Source: 2-12-FULL-60-25 sp964638165 (GTDB lineage Bacteria > Patescibacteriota > Patescibacteriia > 2-12-FULL-60-25). Taken from it: a stretch of DNA of 28,860 nt. A program made the translations under genes and the position numbers. The notes below the pieces were generated by a model. The model ran no database searches, was not told the DNA's origin, and was given only the letters and a program-made list of their open reading frames with translations. Each line of letters begins with the position of its first letter. Position 1 is the first letter of the stretch. Shown one piece after another: positions 15,050-21,939 of the stretch. The stretch is from the NCBI GenBank assembly GCA_964638165.1, contig CAZWYJ010000004.1:1-28860 (forward strand). The letters are read 5' to 3'.

Positions 15050-15889
15050 CTATGCGTTGGCGGTGGCGTGTGCGGTTTTGTGATGCCCTGCTTCTTCCTC
15101 CTCTCCATGTGGTGGTTCCGTGAGAATGTTCAGGTAGACGAGGCTTAGCATCGCGAACACAGTCGCCTGAACAATGCCGACAATCAACTCCAGGGCCATG
15201 AATGGTAGCGGCATGCCGTATGCCATGATGGACGAGATGACGGTAATGAGTACTTCTCCGGCGAAGATATTGCCGAATAATCGGAGGGAGAGCGAAAGGA
15301 TTTTAGCGATTTCGGAAACGAATTCAATCAGTCCGACCACGAATTCCACCATGCTTACCATGATCTTTATGGGATTAAGGCTTCGAATGGCTTTCCAGAT
15401 GCTCCCGAACTGGAAGAATTTGTTCCAGTGAACGAAGAATCCAATCGTGATGATTCCGAGGATGTGAGACGAGATGACGGTCACGAGCGCCATAGCGATC
15501 GTGAGGTTGAGATCGCTGTTCGCCGGGCGGAAGAGCGGGATGAGAACGCGCTCGCCCCCATGCGTCTGCCAGAGGCCGATGGATCCCGTGCCCGGTAGGA
15601 GTCCCATCCAATTGGAGAGGAGGATAAAGAAGAAGAGACTACCGATCAGCGGAAAAAACTTGAGCGTTTTTGCGCGCGAGCCCGTGACCTGGTCGAAATA
15701 TCCAAAAAGCGTTTCCAAAAGCGTTTCCAAAAGCGCCTGAATCCTTCCGGGGATTTCTCGGATCCGCATGCGGAAGAAGAATCCGAAGACGAGAATACCG
15801 ATCGTGAGCAACGAGGCATTCACGAACGCGTTCGTGATGGTAAAACTTCCGATGCGAGCAATGGGCTCGGCGAAGAGCGTGACGTTCAT
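15050..15889 (-). CDS. atpB: F-type ATP synthase subunit a
   Basis: This membrane stator subunit carries the two proton half-channels. The protein has 279 residues with about five to six spans. The essential Arg is R203 in LSLSLRLFGNIFAGE. Other family blocks are SNWMGLLPGTGSIG, the NSDLNLTIAMALV segment and ALELIVGIVQATVFAMLSLVYLN. The tail EPPHGEEEEAGHHKTAHATANA is acidic then His-rich. A 12-base tandem duplication gives LLETLLET in the loop after TM1. The start overlaps the upstream gene by ATGA. Confidence 0.96.
   Translation of the reverse strand: MNVTLFAEPIARIGSFTITNAFVNASLLTIGILVFGFFFRMRIREIPGRIQALLETLLETLFGYFDQVTGSRAKTLKFFPLIGSLFFFILLSNWMGLLPGTGSIGLWQTHGGERVLIPLFRPANSDLNLTIAMALVTVISSHILGIITIGFFVHWNKFFQFGSIWKAIRSLNPIKIMVSMVEFVVGLIEFVSEIAKILSLSLRLFGNIFAGEVLITVISSIMAYGMPLPFMALELIVGIVQATVFAMLSLVYLNILTEPPHGEEEEAGHHKTAHATANA
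15705..15734. repeat. atpB: In-frame 12-bp tandem duplication inside atpB
   Basis: AAAAGCGTTTCC occurs at 15705-15716 and 15717-15728, followed by a partial AAAAGC at 15729-15734. It encodes LLET twice on the minus strand. Confidence 0.9.
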
Positions 15890-16194
15890 GGGTGTTGAGG
15901 CGGTTGATGTTTTCCTTCGAGTCGTGCGACGACGATTTTTGCCTTTCGGAGCAAGATCGGCCGCCCGATGACCACAAGGAGGATAAAACCAATGACGGTA
16001 AAGAGGAACTTCGTATGGAAGTACCGATCAGCGAAGATCCCGGCAAGCGCAAAGACCGTGGTCAGGATAAGGACGGTTGCGAGGAGGTTCCATGCGATGT
16101 CAAGCGCCTCCCAAATCGAGATATCCTTTGATGGCATCTCTTTCGATTCTTCTGGCGTATGAGGCGTTGAAGGGAAATGCTGATCCATGGACAC
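15886..16194 (-). CDS. Small two-span membrane protein at the head of the atp operon (AtpI/AtpZ-like)
   Basis: By position and architecture this is the AtpI/AtpZ-type assembly or ion-uptake factor often found first in atp operons. Sequence similarity is too weak to name it firmly. From GTG 16194 it has 102 residues. A polar N-terminus rich in Pro and Ser precedes a Trp-bearing helix (ISIWEALDIAWNL). Two spans follow at about 36-54 and 62-80 (FLFTVIGFILLVVIGRPILL), then a basic tail KHQPPQHP. The GTG at 16194 is chosen because the promoter's predicted +1 is at 16195. The ATG at 16188, two codons on, is the alternative, with a 7-base leader lacking an SD. It overlaps atpB by ATGA. Confidence 0.75.
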   Translation of the reverse strand: MSMDQHFPSTPHTPEESKEMPSKDISIWEALDIAWNLLATVLILTTVFALAGIFADRYFHTKFLFTVIGFILLVVIGRPILLRKAKIVVARLEGKHQPPQHP

Positions 16195-16201
16195 GGGCGC
16201 G

Positions 16202-16230
16202 AGTATATCGCGGATCGCCAAAATCTTCAA
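16202..16230 (-). promoter_or_regulatory. ATP synthase operon promoter
   Basis: TTGAAG (16230-16225), an exact 17-bp spacer and TATACT (16207-16202) put +1 at about 16195, one base before a GTG that is in frame with the first gene. No other strong promoter is seen inside the operon. Confidence 0.75.
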
Positions 16231-16343
16231 TAGATACGATGATTTTTGAGATCAGAAAACGTCGCCGAGTGCAAGATCCCCTCTCCTTGACAACGGTCTG
16301 AAAGAACTTTTTGAGTCACGCTGTCTTTACAAAAAAAAGAGAC

Positions 16344-16387
16344 AGGCGCCTCACCGAGGAGCTTTTGAGGGCTCATGGGAGGCGCCT
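16344..16387 (-). terminator. Intrinsic terminator between the HAD gene and the atp promoter
   Basis: A perfect 9-bp stem AGGCGCCTC/GAGGCGCCT (16344-16352 with 16379-16387) encloses a small inner hairpin. It is flanked by T-runs for both strands: TTTTTT after 16386 on plus, and eight Ts after TGTCTC on minus (16332-16339). A competing stem CTGTCT/AGACAG (16321-16326 with 16340-16345) could pair instead. The natural role is to end the HAD transcript. Confidence 0.75.
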
Positions 16388-16415
16388 TTTTTGGAGAAAA
16401 GGGGCGTATTGTAAC

Positions 16416-17225
16416 CTAGATCAACATGTCGAGCTCGCGAAGGCGGGCGGTGAGCGGCGTGGCGATCTCGCCGGGCAATATCTGTTCGAGGCCGACGACG
16501 GTCGCCGATGTCCCCACTCCGTTCGTCGTGGACCATTGGTGAGGATAGATATTCTTTTTTTCAATGATGTACGGAATGCCGTGATCGCGGCAAGCGCGCA
16601 GGAGACCGCTGTTTGGATTGAGCGCGATCCCGTACTCGACTTCCTGAAGCATCGAGAGATCTCCTTCGGAGTCCCCCACGGCGATGGATTTCGTCAAGTC
16701 CACCTCATGCTCTTCAGCGAAGGCTCGAATGACTTCATCTTTATGGTAGAGAACGTAATCATCCGCTTCGCCGGTATACCTGCTTCTGCTTGGACCAACC
16801 ACGAGCTCCGTACCAAAGCAGAAGCCGATCTCCCGTTGTTTCGCAAAGGCTTTCGCGGCAATGGTCGGAGATCCGGTCAGGATCGCCGTCTGATACCCGC
16901 ATGCTCTTGCGATACGATTGAGCTCCTCACAGAAGACGTGGATCTGTCGGCCTGAACGGGCTGCGAGCTCCTGGCAGACGCGCTCCATGTCATCTACGCG
17001 AATACCGCGAAGTCGTTCGCCGTCCAAAACGGCCTTCAAGAGGGAATCGGTGAAGGCGCGGAACGTTCCCTGTCGGTTCTTGTAGGCGCGTAGTCGCCGA
17101 TTCGGCTCCGCGAGGACGATCCGTGGCAAGAGTCCGGCGGCAACACAAGCCTTGATCCAGAGATGGAAGTAGTTCCAGCGGACAAAGGTTCCGTCGAGGT
17201 CAAAGAAAATCCATGGGTTTTTCAT
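16416..17225 (-). CDS. HAD-superfamily phosphatase, subfamily IB (SerB-like)
   Basis: This is a phosphomonoesterase-type enzyme; the substrate is unknown. The protein has 269 residues. Motif I is FFDLDGTFVRW, with nucleophile D9 and acid/base D11. A helical cap follows (about 20-100). Motif II is AILTGSP, the motif III Lys is in YHKDEVIRAF, and motif IV is AVGDSEGDLSML. The arrangement matches the SerB/IB group, but the C-terminal extension (IEKKNIYPHQWSTTNGVGTSATVVG) is not typical of SerB. The start is supported by AAGGAG five bases upstream. A promoter TTGACT, 17 bp, TAGGCT (17329-17301) gives a leader of about 70 bases. It is monocistronic, followed by a terminator. Confidence 0.9.
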   Translation of the reverse strand: MKNPWIFFDLDGTFVRWNYFHLWIKACVAAGLLPRIVLAEPNRRLRAYKNRQGTFRAFTDSLLKAVLDGERLRGIRVDDMERVCQELAARSGRQIHVFCEELNRIARACGYQTAILTGSPTIAAKAFAKQREIGFCFGTELVVGPSRSRYTGEADDYVLYHKDEVIRAFAEEHEVDLTKSIAVGDSEGDLSMLQEVEYGIALNPNSGLLRACRDHGIPYIIEKKNIYPHQWSTTNGVGTSATVVGLEQILPGEIATPLTARLRELDMLI

Positions 17226-17300
17226 GGGTACTCCTTGGTTGGATTGTGATACGTCATGCGAATGGTCGAATGACGCGGAAGTGCAAAGTTGCAGATCGAA

Positions 17301-17329
17301 AGCCTAGGGGGAATTTGATGAAAAGTCAA
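17301..17329 (-). promoter_or_regulatory. Promoter of the HAD gene
   Basis: TTGACT (17329-17324), a 17-bp spacer and TAGGCT (17306-17301) are on the minus strand. +1 is predicted near 17294, so the mRNA has a leader of about 70 bases carrying AAGGAG before the ATG. Confidence 0.6.
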
Positions 17330-17357
17330 TGAGAACCCACCTCTAACCCCCTGAATC

Positions 17358-17400
17358 AACACCCATCCCCGACCCTTCCCTTGAAAGGGAAGGGAGCTTT
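17358..17400. repeat. GC-rich hairpin repeat, copy C (inverted)
   Basis: The stem CCCTTCCCTT/AAGGGAAGGG (17373-17382 with 17385-17394) and the flank ACCCATCCCCGACC match, in reverse complement, the layout of copies A (22-70) and B (17424-17493). Confidence 0.7.
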
Positions 17401-17423
17401 CTGTGAAAGAAAATACCTGTTTA

Positions 17424-17493
17424 GAGAGCTCCCCTCCCTTTTGCCGAGCGAAGCGAGGCTAAGGGAGGGGTTGGGGGTGGGTGTGGAGGTAAA
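17424..17493. repeat. GC-rich hairpin repeat, copy B
   Basis: AGAGAGCTCCCCTCCCTT pairs through a perfect 10-bp stem (17431-17440 with 17461-17470). The 20-base loop holds its own GCC/GGC pairing (17443-17445 with 17457-17459). The 3' flank GGTTGGGGGTGGGT matches copy A. With copy C it fills most of the gene-free stretch 17226-17535. Confidence 0.75.
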
Positions 17494-17535
17494 GGGAATG
17501 TCCGTGGTCGGTCGCGTTCTACGCGATGGGTGCGT

Positions 17536-18390
17536 TTACTCCTCCCCTAGTTTGAAAAACCGCATGGCGTTCGCCGTTGTCGCCAGGCAGATGTCGTCTA
17601 CGGATACGCCACGGAGTTCCGCGATTCGTTCTGCCACCCGGATGACGTAAGCGGGCTCATTCCGTTTTCCGCGGTATGGCTCGGGTGCGAGCCATGGCGC
17701 ATCCGTTTCGACCATCATGCGCTCAATCGGCATACGCTCAATCACCCGATGGACGTGCGCTTCCGGATCATCTGATGCCCGAGGTTTGAACGTGATAATG
17801 CCGGTGAAGGAAAGGAAGAGTCCCAGATCTAGCAGACGCTGTGCGAGCATCCAATCGCCCGTGAAGCAGTGAATCACGCCTTGGATCTTCACCCCTTTCT
17901 CTTTCTGCTCCGAGAGGATGCGGATGAGATCATCAAACGCATCCCGGCAATGGATGACGATCGGGAGATCGAGCTTCTGCCCGAGTGCAATGTGATCCAA
18001 AAAAGCGTCTTTCTGCCTTCGTTTCCCCTCCTCCGGATCCAGACCTTCATCCATGCGGTAGTAATCCAAACCGGTTTCCCCGAGCGCGACCACGCGGGGG
18101 CTGGACGTTGCGATCTTTTCCAAGAGCTCGATGCTATATGGCTCTGCGTCACGCGGCTCATCCGGATCCTCGTATGAACTCGTAAAAACGTTCGGGTGAT
18201 AACCCACGCAGGCGAAGACACCAGAAAACGCCTCTGCCGCTTCAATGGCTCCTCGGGATGTTTTTCCATTCGTTCCCACGGTTACTGTCCACGTATTGGA
18301 TGCCTGCATACGTGAAAAGACCTCGGAGCGATCCTGATCGTACCCCGGGAAGTGGAAATGGGAATGACTGTCAATGATGCGAGGGATCAC
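17536..18390 (-). CDS. tatD: TatD-family metal-dependent hydrolase (DNase-like)
   Basis: TatD proteins are TIM-barrel metalloenzymes with 3'-5' exonuclease or deoxyribonuclease activity in DNA repair and quality control. The protein has 284 residues, slightly longer than the usual 255-265. Metal ligands appear in order: IDSHSHFHF (H9, H11), the Glu in ALGETGLDYYRMD, IVIHCRDAFDDL, VIHCFTGDWMLA and the Asp in VETDAPWLAP. The tail RNEPAYVIRVAERIAELRGVSVDDICLATTANAMRFF is family-typical. The start is GTG, overlapping the upstream stop as GTGA, so translation is probably coupled to the CvpA-like gene. Confidence 0.95.
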   Translation of the reverse strand: MIPRIIDSHSHFHFPGYDQDRSEVFSRMQASNTWTVTVGTNGKTSRGAIEAAEAFSGVFACVGYHPNVFTSSYEDPDEPRDAEPYSIELLEKIATSSPRVVALGETGLDYYRMDEGLDPEEGKRRQKDAFLDHIALGQKLDLPIVIHCRDAFDDLIRILSEQKEKGVKIQGVIHCFTGDWMLAQRLLDLGLFLSFTGIITFKPRASDDPEAHVHRVIERMPIERMMVETDAPWLAPEPYRGKRNEPAYVIRVAERIAELRGVSVDDICLATTANAMRFFKLGEE

Positions 18391-18860
18391 AGGAAGATTC
18401 CGAATAGTTTTTCAAAGATGATGCTGATGAAACGGACGGTTTTAATATCCGCTAGAAATTCCATGCCGATCGGCTCCATGGACTGTTTCGCGAGCCAGCT
18501 TACACCCCCGATGACGACAATCGCCTCAAGGAGACCGAATATTCCGCCCAGGATGCTATTGATTTGTTTGAGAATCGGAAGACGGGTAAAGATCCGAAGA
18601 AGATTTTCGGCCGTTCGAAAAAGCCATCCAATCAGAGTATCAACCGTGAGGAAAATGGCGAGAAATGCAATGAGGTGCGCCCACTCCGATCCGATGAAGA
18701 GAGAGAGGATGCCGACGAACTTAAAGGAGTACGCCCGGGCAAAAACGAATCCGGCGATCGCGCCGATAACGCGCCCGAACGTTTCAATTGACCCGGCCCT
18801 GTATCCATTTGCGATGAAGGCGAGAGAAACGATGATGACGAGAATTTCGATGATGAACAT
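18387..18860 (-). CDS. CvpA-family membrane protein
   Basis: The 157-residue protein has four hydrophobic segments (about 2-20, 28-50, 62-82 and 100-122) and the pattern of CvpA/colicin V production proteins: an N-terminal span ending in a Gly-Tyr-Arg-Gly-like turn (NGYRAGSIETFGRVIGAIAG). The biochemical role of the family is uncertain; in other bacteria it is linked to envelope stress and purF regulation. Family assignment rests on topology and this motif, not on a search. No SD is seen. It is 42 bases after rsmI and overlaps tatD by GTGA. Confidence 0.75.
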   Translation of the reverse strand: MFIIEILVIIVSLAFIANGYRAGSIETFGRVIGAIAGFVFARAYSFKFVGILSLFIGSEWAHLIAFLAIFLTVDTLIGWLFRTAENLLRIFTRLPILKQINSILGGIFGLLEAIVVIGGVSWLAKQSMEPIGMEFLADIKTVRFISIIFEKLFGIFL

Positions 18861-18902
18861 ACGGATAAGGGCGTAGGGCGTAGGTTGGGTACGGAAGAGT
18901 CC

Positions 18903-19598
18903 TTATGCATCGTGCCGCTTCTCCATGATCGGACTGACGATGCAGACGAATTCTCCTTTCGTGCTCCCCTTTTGCAGACGCGCGAGTACATCCTGCACGG
19001 TCCCGCGGTAATGCGTTTCGAATTTTTTCGTAAGCTCGCGACCGAGGTAGATCATCCGATCTTCCGGAATAGCCTTTGAAAGCTCCATCAATGTTTTTTC
19101 AATGCGATGTGTGGACTCGAAGAAGATGCTCGCTTGGGCATCTGTTCCCATGGATGCGAGTGTGGATGCCCGATGCTTTTTTTGCGGGATGAAACCGAGG
19201 TAATGGAATCGTTCCATGGGGAATCCGCAAACCGCGATCGCAGATGTGACCGCAGAAGCGCCCGGAATAGTTTCGATAGCGCAACCTGCGGCGTAGGCGG
19301 CTTCCACGAGCTTGCCACCGGGATCATTGACATTCGGCGTTCCAGCGTCGCTCACGTAGGCGACTCGCTCACCGTTTTGAATCCGTTCGATCGTTGACGT
19401 GATCGAGTGATCCTCGCTGTGTTGATGGAGGGAAATGAGAGGCTTTTTGGGAAGTTCGAGAAGGGAGAGGAGGTGACCGCCGACGCGCGTATCTTCGCAC
19501 GCCACGGCATCCGCTTCTCGCAGAACGCGAAGCGCTCGGAGCGTAATATCTTCGAGATTACCGATGGGCGTCGCAACGACGGAGAGAATGCCTGACAT
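18903..19598 (-). CDS. rsmI: 16S rRNA (cytidine-1402-2'-O)-methyltransferase
   Basis: RsmI is a tetrapyrrole-methylase-fold, SAM-dependent enzyme that 2'-O-methylates C1402 in the decoding centre. The protein has 231 residues, shorter than the usual 270-290 because the C-terminal extension is missing. Motifs in order are LSVVATPIGNLEDITLRALRVL, CEDTRVGGHLL, LISLHQHSE, VAYVSDAGTPNVNDPGG, ETIPGASAVTSAIAVCGFP, the FLGF-like HYLGFIPQKK, FFESTHRIEKTL and YLGRELTKKFET. No SD precedes the ATG at 19598. The 63-base gap to the prenyl synthase contains an AATTCCAAATTCC repeat fragment. Confidence 0.95.
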   Translation of the reverse strand: MSGILSVVATPIGNLEDITLRALRVLREADAVACEDTRVGGHLLSLLELPKKPLISLHQHSEDHSITSTIERIQNGERVAYVSDAGTPNVNDPGGKLVEAAYAAGCAIETIPGASAVTSAIAVCGFPMERFHYLGFIPQKKHRASTLASMGTDAQASIFFESTHRIEKTLMELSKAIPEDRMIYLGRELTKKFETHYRGTVQDVLARLQKGSTKGEFVCIVSPIMEKRHDA

Positions 19599-19661
19599 AT
19601 TATGAAGAAGGTCTGTATATCCGTATGTCTAAATTCTATATTCCAAATTCCATATTCTCTT

Positions 19662-20726
19662 TTACGCACCGCGGTCATCCAAGCTTTCCGCGAGCTCGAT
19701 GAACCAGTCCGAGATTTTCGGGAGCTCGTATGCGCGCTCGATTGATCGTTGGATAAGCTGTTTGGCAAGCGTGGTCACGTAGACGAGCGCACCTGTATCC
19801 TGAACGATTTTTCGCAGAATGGCCAGCTCCGCATCCGTGGCATTCGGATTTCCAAAGGCGCGGTCCCAAATGATCCGATCCTCCTCGGATTCGATTCTCC
19901 GTTTTGCCTCCCATGCCAACATGGTGAGCTTCCCCTCTCGGAGATCCGAGTCAGCATCTTTCCCGGTCTGCTTTGGGTTTCCGAATGTTCCGAGAATATC
20001 GTCTTGAATCTGAAACGCGATGCCGAGGGGCTCGGTGGCATCGAGAACCGTTCGTTCAGCCACGTCCATTCCGCCGAAGAGGTATCCCAGGTAGATAGGT
20101 CGTCCGATGGAGTAGCGTCCGCTCTTGAGTGTTTGAACCTCGAGGAGCTGTTTCCGAGAAATGCCCCGAGGGAGCACGGACGTGATCACGTCCATGGTCT
20201 GCCCGAGAATAACTTCCTCCTTCATGCGACTCCATGCTTTTTCGATGTTCACGCGAATTTCTTCTGGAGCCTCGATGCTGTCGAATGCCCGTTCCGCCCA
20301 TGTATAGAGGAGATCTCCGGCGAGGATCGCAGAAGACATCCCGTAATGTTCCGCGGAGCCATTCCACTTTTTTCGTGCGTGCTCAGATTCAAAAACCGCG
20401 TGAATCGTCGGTCGCCCCCGCCGTTCAGATGACCGATCCATGATGTCATCGTGGACAAGTGCGAAATCGTGAAAGATCTCGAGGGCAATACCGAGCATCA
20501 TCGCCCGATCTTCGGGAACCCCGCAGGCCGTTGCTGTTCGGATGGCTAAGTATGGTCGCATACGCTTCCCCTTGCGCGTCACCATGTCCGCAACGGATTT
20601 CGCCAGTTTTTTGGCATCAATTGTTCGCACGGAAAGGTTTTTTACCTGTTCTGCAATAAATGATTCGAGCGCGGGTTTAAACGAGGCTTGAAAGGCGTCT
20701 CGGCTGTTCAAGGGAGGGGTCGGCAT
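19662..20726 (-). CDS. Polyprenyl (geranylgeranyl/farnesyl-type) diphosphate synthase
   Basis: This trans-prenyl transferase condenses isopentenyl diphosphate with allylic diphosphates to make precursors of lipid carriers or quinone side chains. From the ATG at 20726 it has 354 residues. Key motifs are RKGKRMRPYLA, the first aspartate-rich motif VHDDIMDRS (D93, D94, D97) followed by ERRGRPT, KSGRYSIGRP, and the second motif FQIQDDILGTFGNPKQTGKD (D242, D243). The residues before the first Asp motif (IFHDFALV) lack large aromatics at the -4 and -5 positions. That fits products longer than FPP, but chain length is not secure. Promoter TTGTAC, 17 bp, TGT-TACCAT puts +1 within one base of the ATG. 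The longer TTG-started frame is rejected. It probably heads the rsmI-cvpA-tatD operon. Confidence 0.93.
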   Translation of the reverse strand: MPTPPLNSRDAFQASFKPALESFIAEQVKNLSVRTIDAKKLAKSVADMVTRKGKRMRPYLAIRTATACGVPEDRAMMLGIALEIFHDFALVHDDIMDRSSERRGRPTIHAVFESEHARKKWNGSAEHYGMSSAILAGDLLYTWAERAFDSIEAPEEIRVNIEKAWSRMKEEVILGQTMDVITSVLPRGISRKQLLEVQTLKSGRYSIGRPIYLGYLFGGMDVAERTVLDATEPLGIAFQIQDDILGTFGNPKQTGKDADSDLREGKLTMLAWEAKRRIESEEDRIIWDRAFGNPNATDAELAILRKIVQDTGALVYVTTLAKQLIQRSIERAYELPKISDWFIELAESLDDRGA

Positions 20727-20733
20727 AGGAGAG

Positions 20734-20762
20734 ATGGTAACAGCGAAGAAGATGACGTACAA
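20734..20762 (-). promoter_or_regulatory. Promoter of the prenyl synthase operon, leaderless
   Basis: TTGTAC (20762-20757), a 17-bp spacer and the extended -10 TGTTACCAT (20742-20734) place +1 at 20727; the ATG begins at 20726. Confidence 0.65.
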
Positions 20763-20788
20763 CTGTACATGAGCTATTTTCATAAACA

Positions 20789-20835
20789 GACCCGACCCAC
20801 CGCTTCAACCAAAAGGCGAAGAAGTGGATCGGGTC
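20789..20835 (-). terminator. Hairpin downstream of the 20867-21742 gene
   Basis: The stem GACCCGA/TCGGGTC (20789-20795 with 20829-20835) extends with CCAC/GTGG and CTTC/GAAG through mismatches. In the minus direction it is followed by TGTTTATG, a weak U-tract. It is likely the 3' end of the unknown membrane-protein transcript. Confidence 0.55.
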
Positions 20836-20866
20836 ATGTATGTGCGCGAGAAGGGAGAGGGACGAG

Positions 20867-21742
20867 TTATGCCGTGGGCGCGTGATACCCTGCAAGCGTA
20901 TCCGCTGCCTCGGGATCGGGTCGCGCTTCGTCCTCCGGATCTGCAACCCTCGCCTTTGCGGTTGACGCCCGTAATCGCACGTCGAATGAAGCACCATCAT
21001 CGGCGAGTTCGCGTGTGACGGCCGCGAGTTCATCTTCGAAATCAAGCGCATCCCGTGGCCTCGTTAATGCGAGCCGAGGCGATTCCATGGGCTGATCCAG
21101 CGTCGCGATGAGCTGAGACAGCGCCGTATCCTTCGGCGCGGCCTGCAATGCCGGACGCTCCGACATAAACACTTCGAGCTGCTGTGCCCGTGAAAAATTC
21201 CGGATAGCCTGCTCAATGATCGTAAGTGCATGATCGAGCATGGCGCGATACCGTTCCGACGCGCCCACATCCTCTGGTTCAAGCTCACGCTCGACTGCCT
21301 CACGCCATGCTTCGTACCGGTCGCAGTGCGCGCAAAAGCTCTCGACCGCCTCGTGGATCATCTCGCCACGTTTAAACAATGGATCATCCCTCAGCTGATT
21401 TTCCTTGAGCGATCGTGTCCATTTCCGATCCCGTTTTACCTGCCTATACTTTCGCACACTGATGCAATCGATTGGTACGGCTATGACGATTGTCATGGCG
21501 ACAACCCACACTACGTGCACCCAGCTGTCCGCCAAGGCGGCCATCAAAGAAACGAAACTTCCAATAGCGACGATAGCGCCCGCTTTTAGATGGATCACTA
21601 TATTTTCTACTTCTTCTGACATTGAGGGCTCTGCAATCGCCCCCAGCTTCCTTTTCATCCACTTATCAACCAAGGAGGAGGCCTCGCGGATAATGTCCTT
21701 ATACGAAACCTCATGACTGACCGTTCTCGTGAGCTTTTTCAC
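20867..21742 (-). CDS. Unknown two-span membrane protein with cytoplasmic helical domain (291 aa)
   Basis: No family is recognised. A basic N-terminal helix (SLVDKWMKRKLG) precedes two hydrophobic spans at about 53-71 and 74-93, ending in RKYRQVKRDRKWTR. A largely helical domain of about 190 residues follows, rich in E, R and A. It contains CAHCDRYEAW (a Cys-x-x-Cys pair), and the last 50 residues are acidic and disordered-looking. The layout loosely recalls SLATT-type proteins, but I cannot claim membership. GTG 21742 is chosen because AGGGAG lies five bases upstream. The ATG at 21802 (10 bases from the predicted +1) would add 20 residues. It is divergent from clpB, with 197 bases between the starts. 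Confidence 0.7.
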   Translation of the reverse strand: MKKLTRTVSHEVSYKDIIREASSLVDKWMKRKLGAIAEPSMSEEVENIVIHLKAGAIVAIGSFVSLMAALADSWVHVVWVVAMTIVIAVPIDCISVRKYRQVKRDRKWTRSLKENQLRDDPLFKRGEMIHEAVESFCAHCDRYEAWREAVERELEPEDVGASERYRAMLDHALTIIEQAIRNFSRAQQLEVFMSERPALQAAPKDTALSQLIATLDQPMESPRLALTRPRDALDFEDELAAVTRELADDGASFDVRLRASTAKARVADPEDEARPDPEAADTLAGYHAPTA

Positions 21743-21818
21743 GTTTTCTCCCTTTCTCGTTTTAAAGGTCCTACGAATATTGTCCGCGGAACCGAAGTCC
21801 ATCTGTCGCGGATAGGAA

Positions 21819-21847
21819 AATCTAACAAAATACATTGAATTTGTCAA
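21819..21847 (-). promoter_or_regulatory. Strong promoter of the unknown membrane protein
   Basis: Consensus TTGACA (21847-21842), a 17-bp spacer ending in TGT and TAGATT (21824-21819) are on the minus strand. +1 is predicted at 21812, giving a leader of about 70 bases to the SD-preceded GTG. Confidence 0.7.
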
Positions 21848-21896
21848 GTCATTTCGGCATACATACTCGTGCAAAAAGTTCCGCTAAATCCTGATA

Positions 21897-21933
21897 TTGA
21901 TGCTTAGCACTCTATATGTTAGACTGCTAATAC
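21897..21933 (+). promoter_or_regulatory. clpB: clpB promoter(s) overlapping CIRCE
   Basis: Two candidates overlap. One is TTGATG (21897-21902), 17 bp, TGT-TAGACT (21917-21925), with +1 at about 21932 and an 8-base leader. The other is the extended -10 TGCTAATAC (21925-21933), whose +1 is exactly the ATG at 21940. Either way there is no SD. Confidence 0.65.
21904..21930 (+). promoter_or_regulatory. CIRCE operator (HrcA binding site)
   Basis: TTAGCACTC, nine bases, GACTGCTAA. It matches the CIRCE consensus TTAGCACTC-N9-GAGTGCTAA with one mismatch in the right arm. It overlaps the clpB -10 region, so the heat-shock repressor HrcA should block transcription directly. hrcA itself is not in this window. 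Confidence 0.9.
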
Positions 21934-21939
21934 CTGTCT

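Noticed and set aside
16287..16320. TTGACA at 16287-16292 on plus as a promoter for a small RNA ending at the 16344-16387 terminator
   Set aside because: No acceptable -10 at 16-18 bases; an RNA of about 80 bases remains possible but unsupported.
16311..16955. Plus-strand open frame of 214 codons opposite the HAD gene
   Set aside because: It starts in the terminator region and runs antisense through conserved HAD motifs; treated as a shadow.
21743..21802. ATG 21802 as the start of the unknown membrane protein
   Set aside because: No SD is present and the predicted leader is 10 bases. The SD-preceded GTG at 21742 is preferred, though the choice is not certain.
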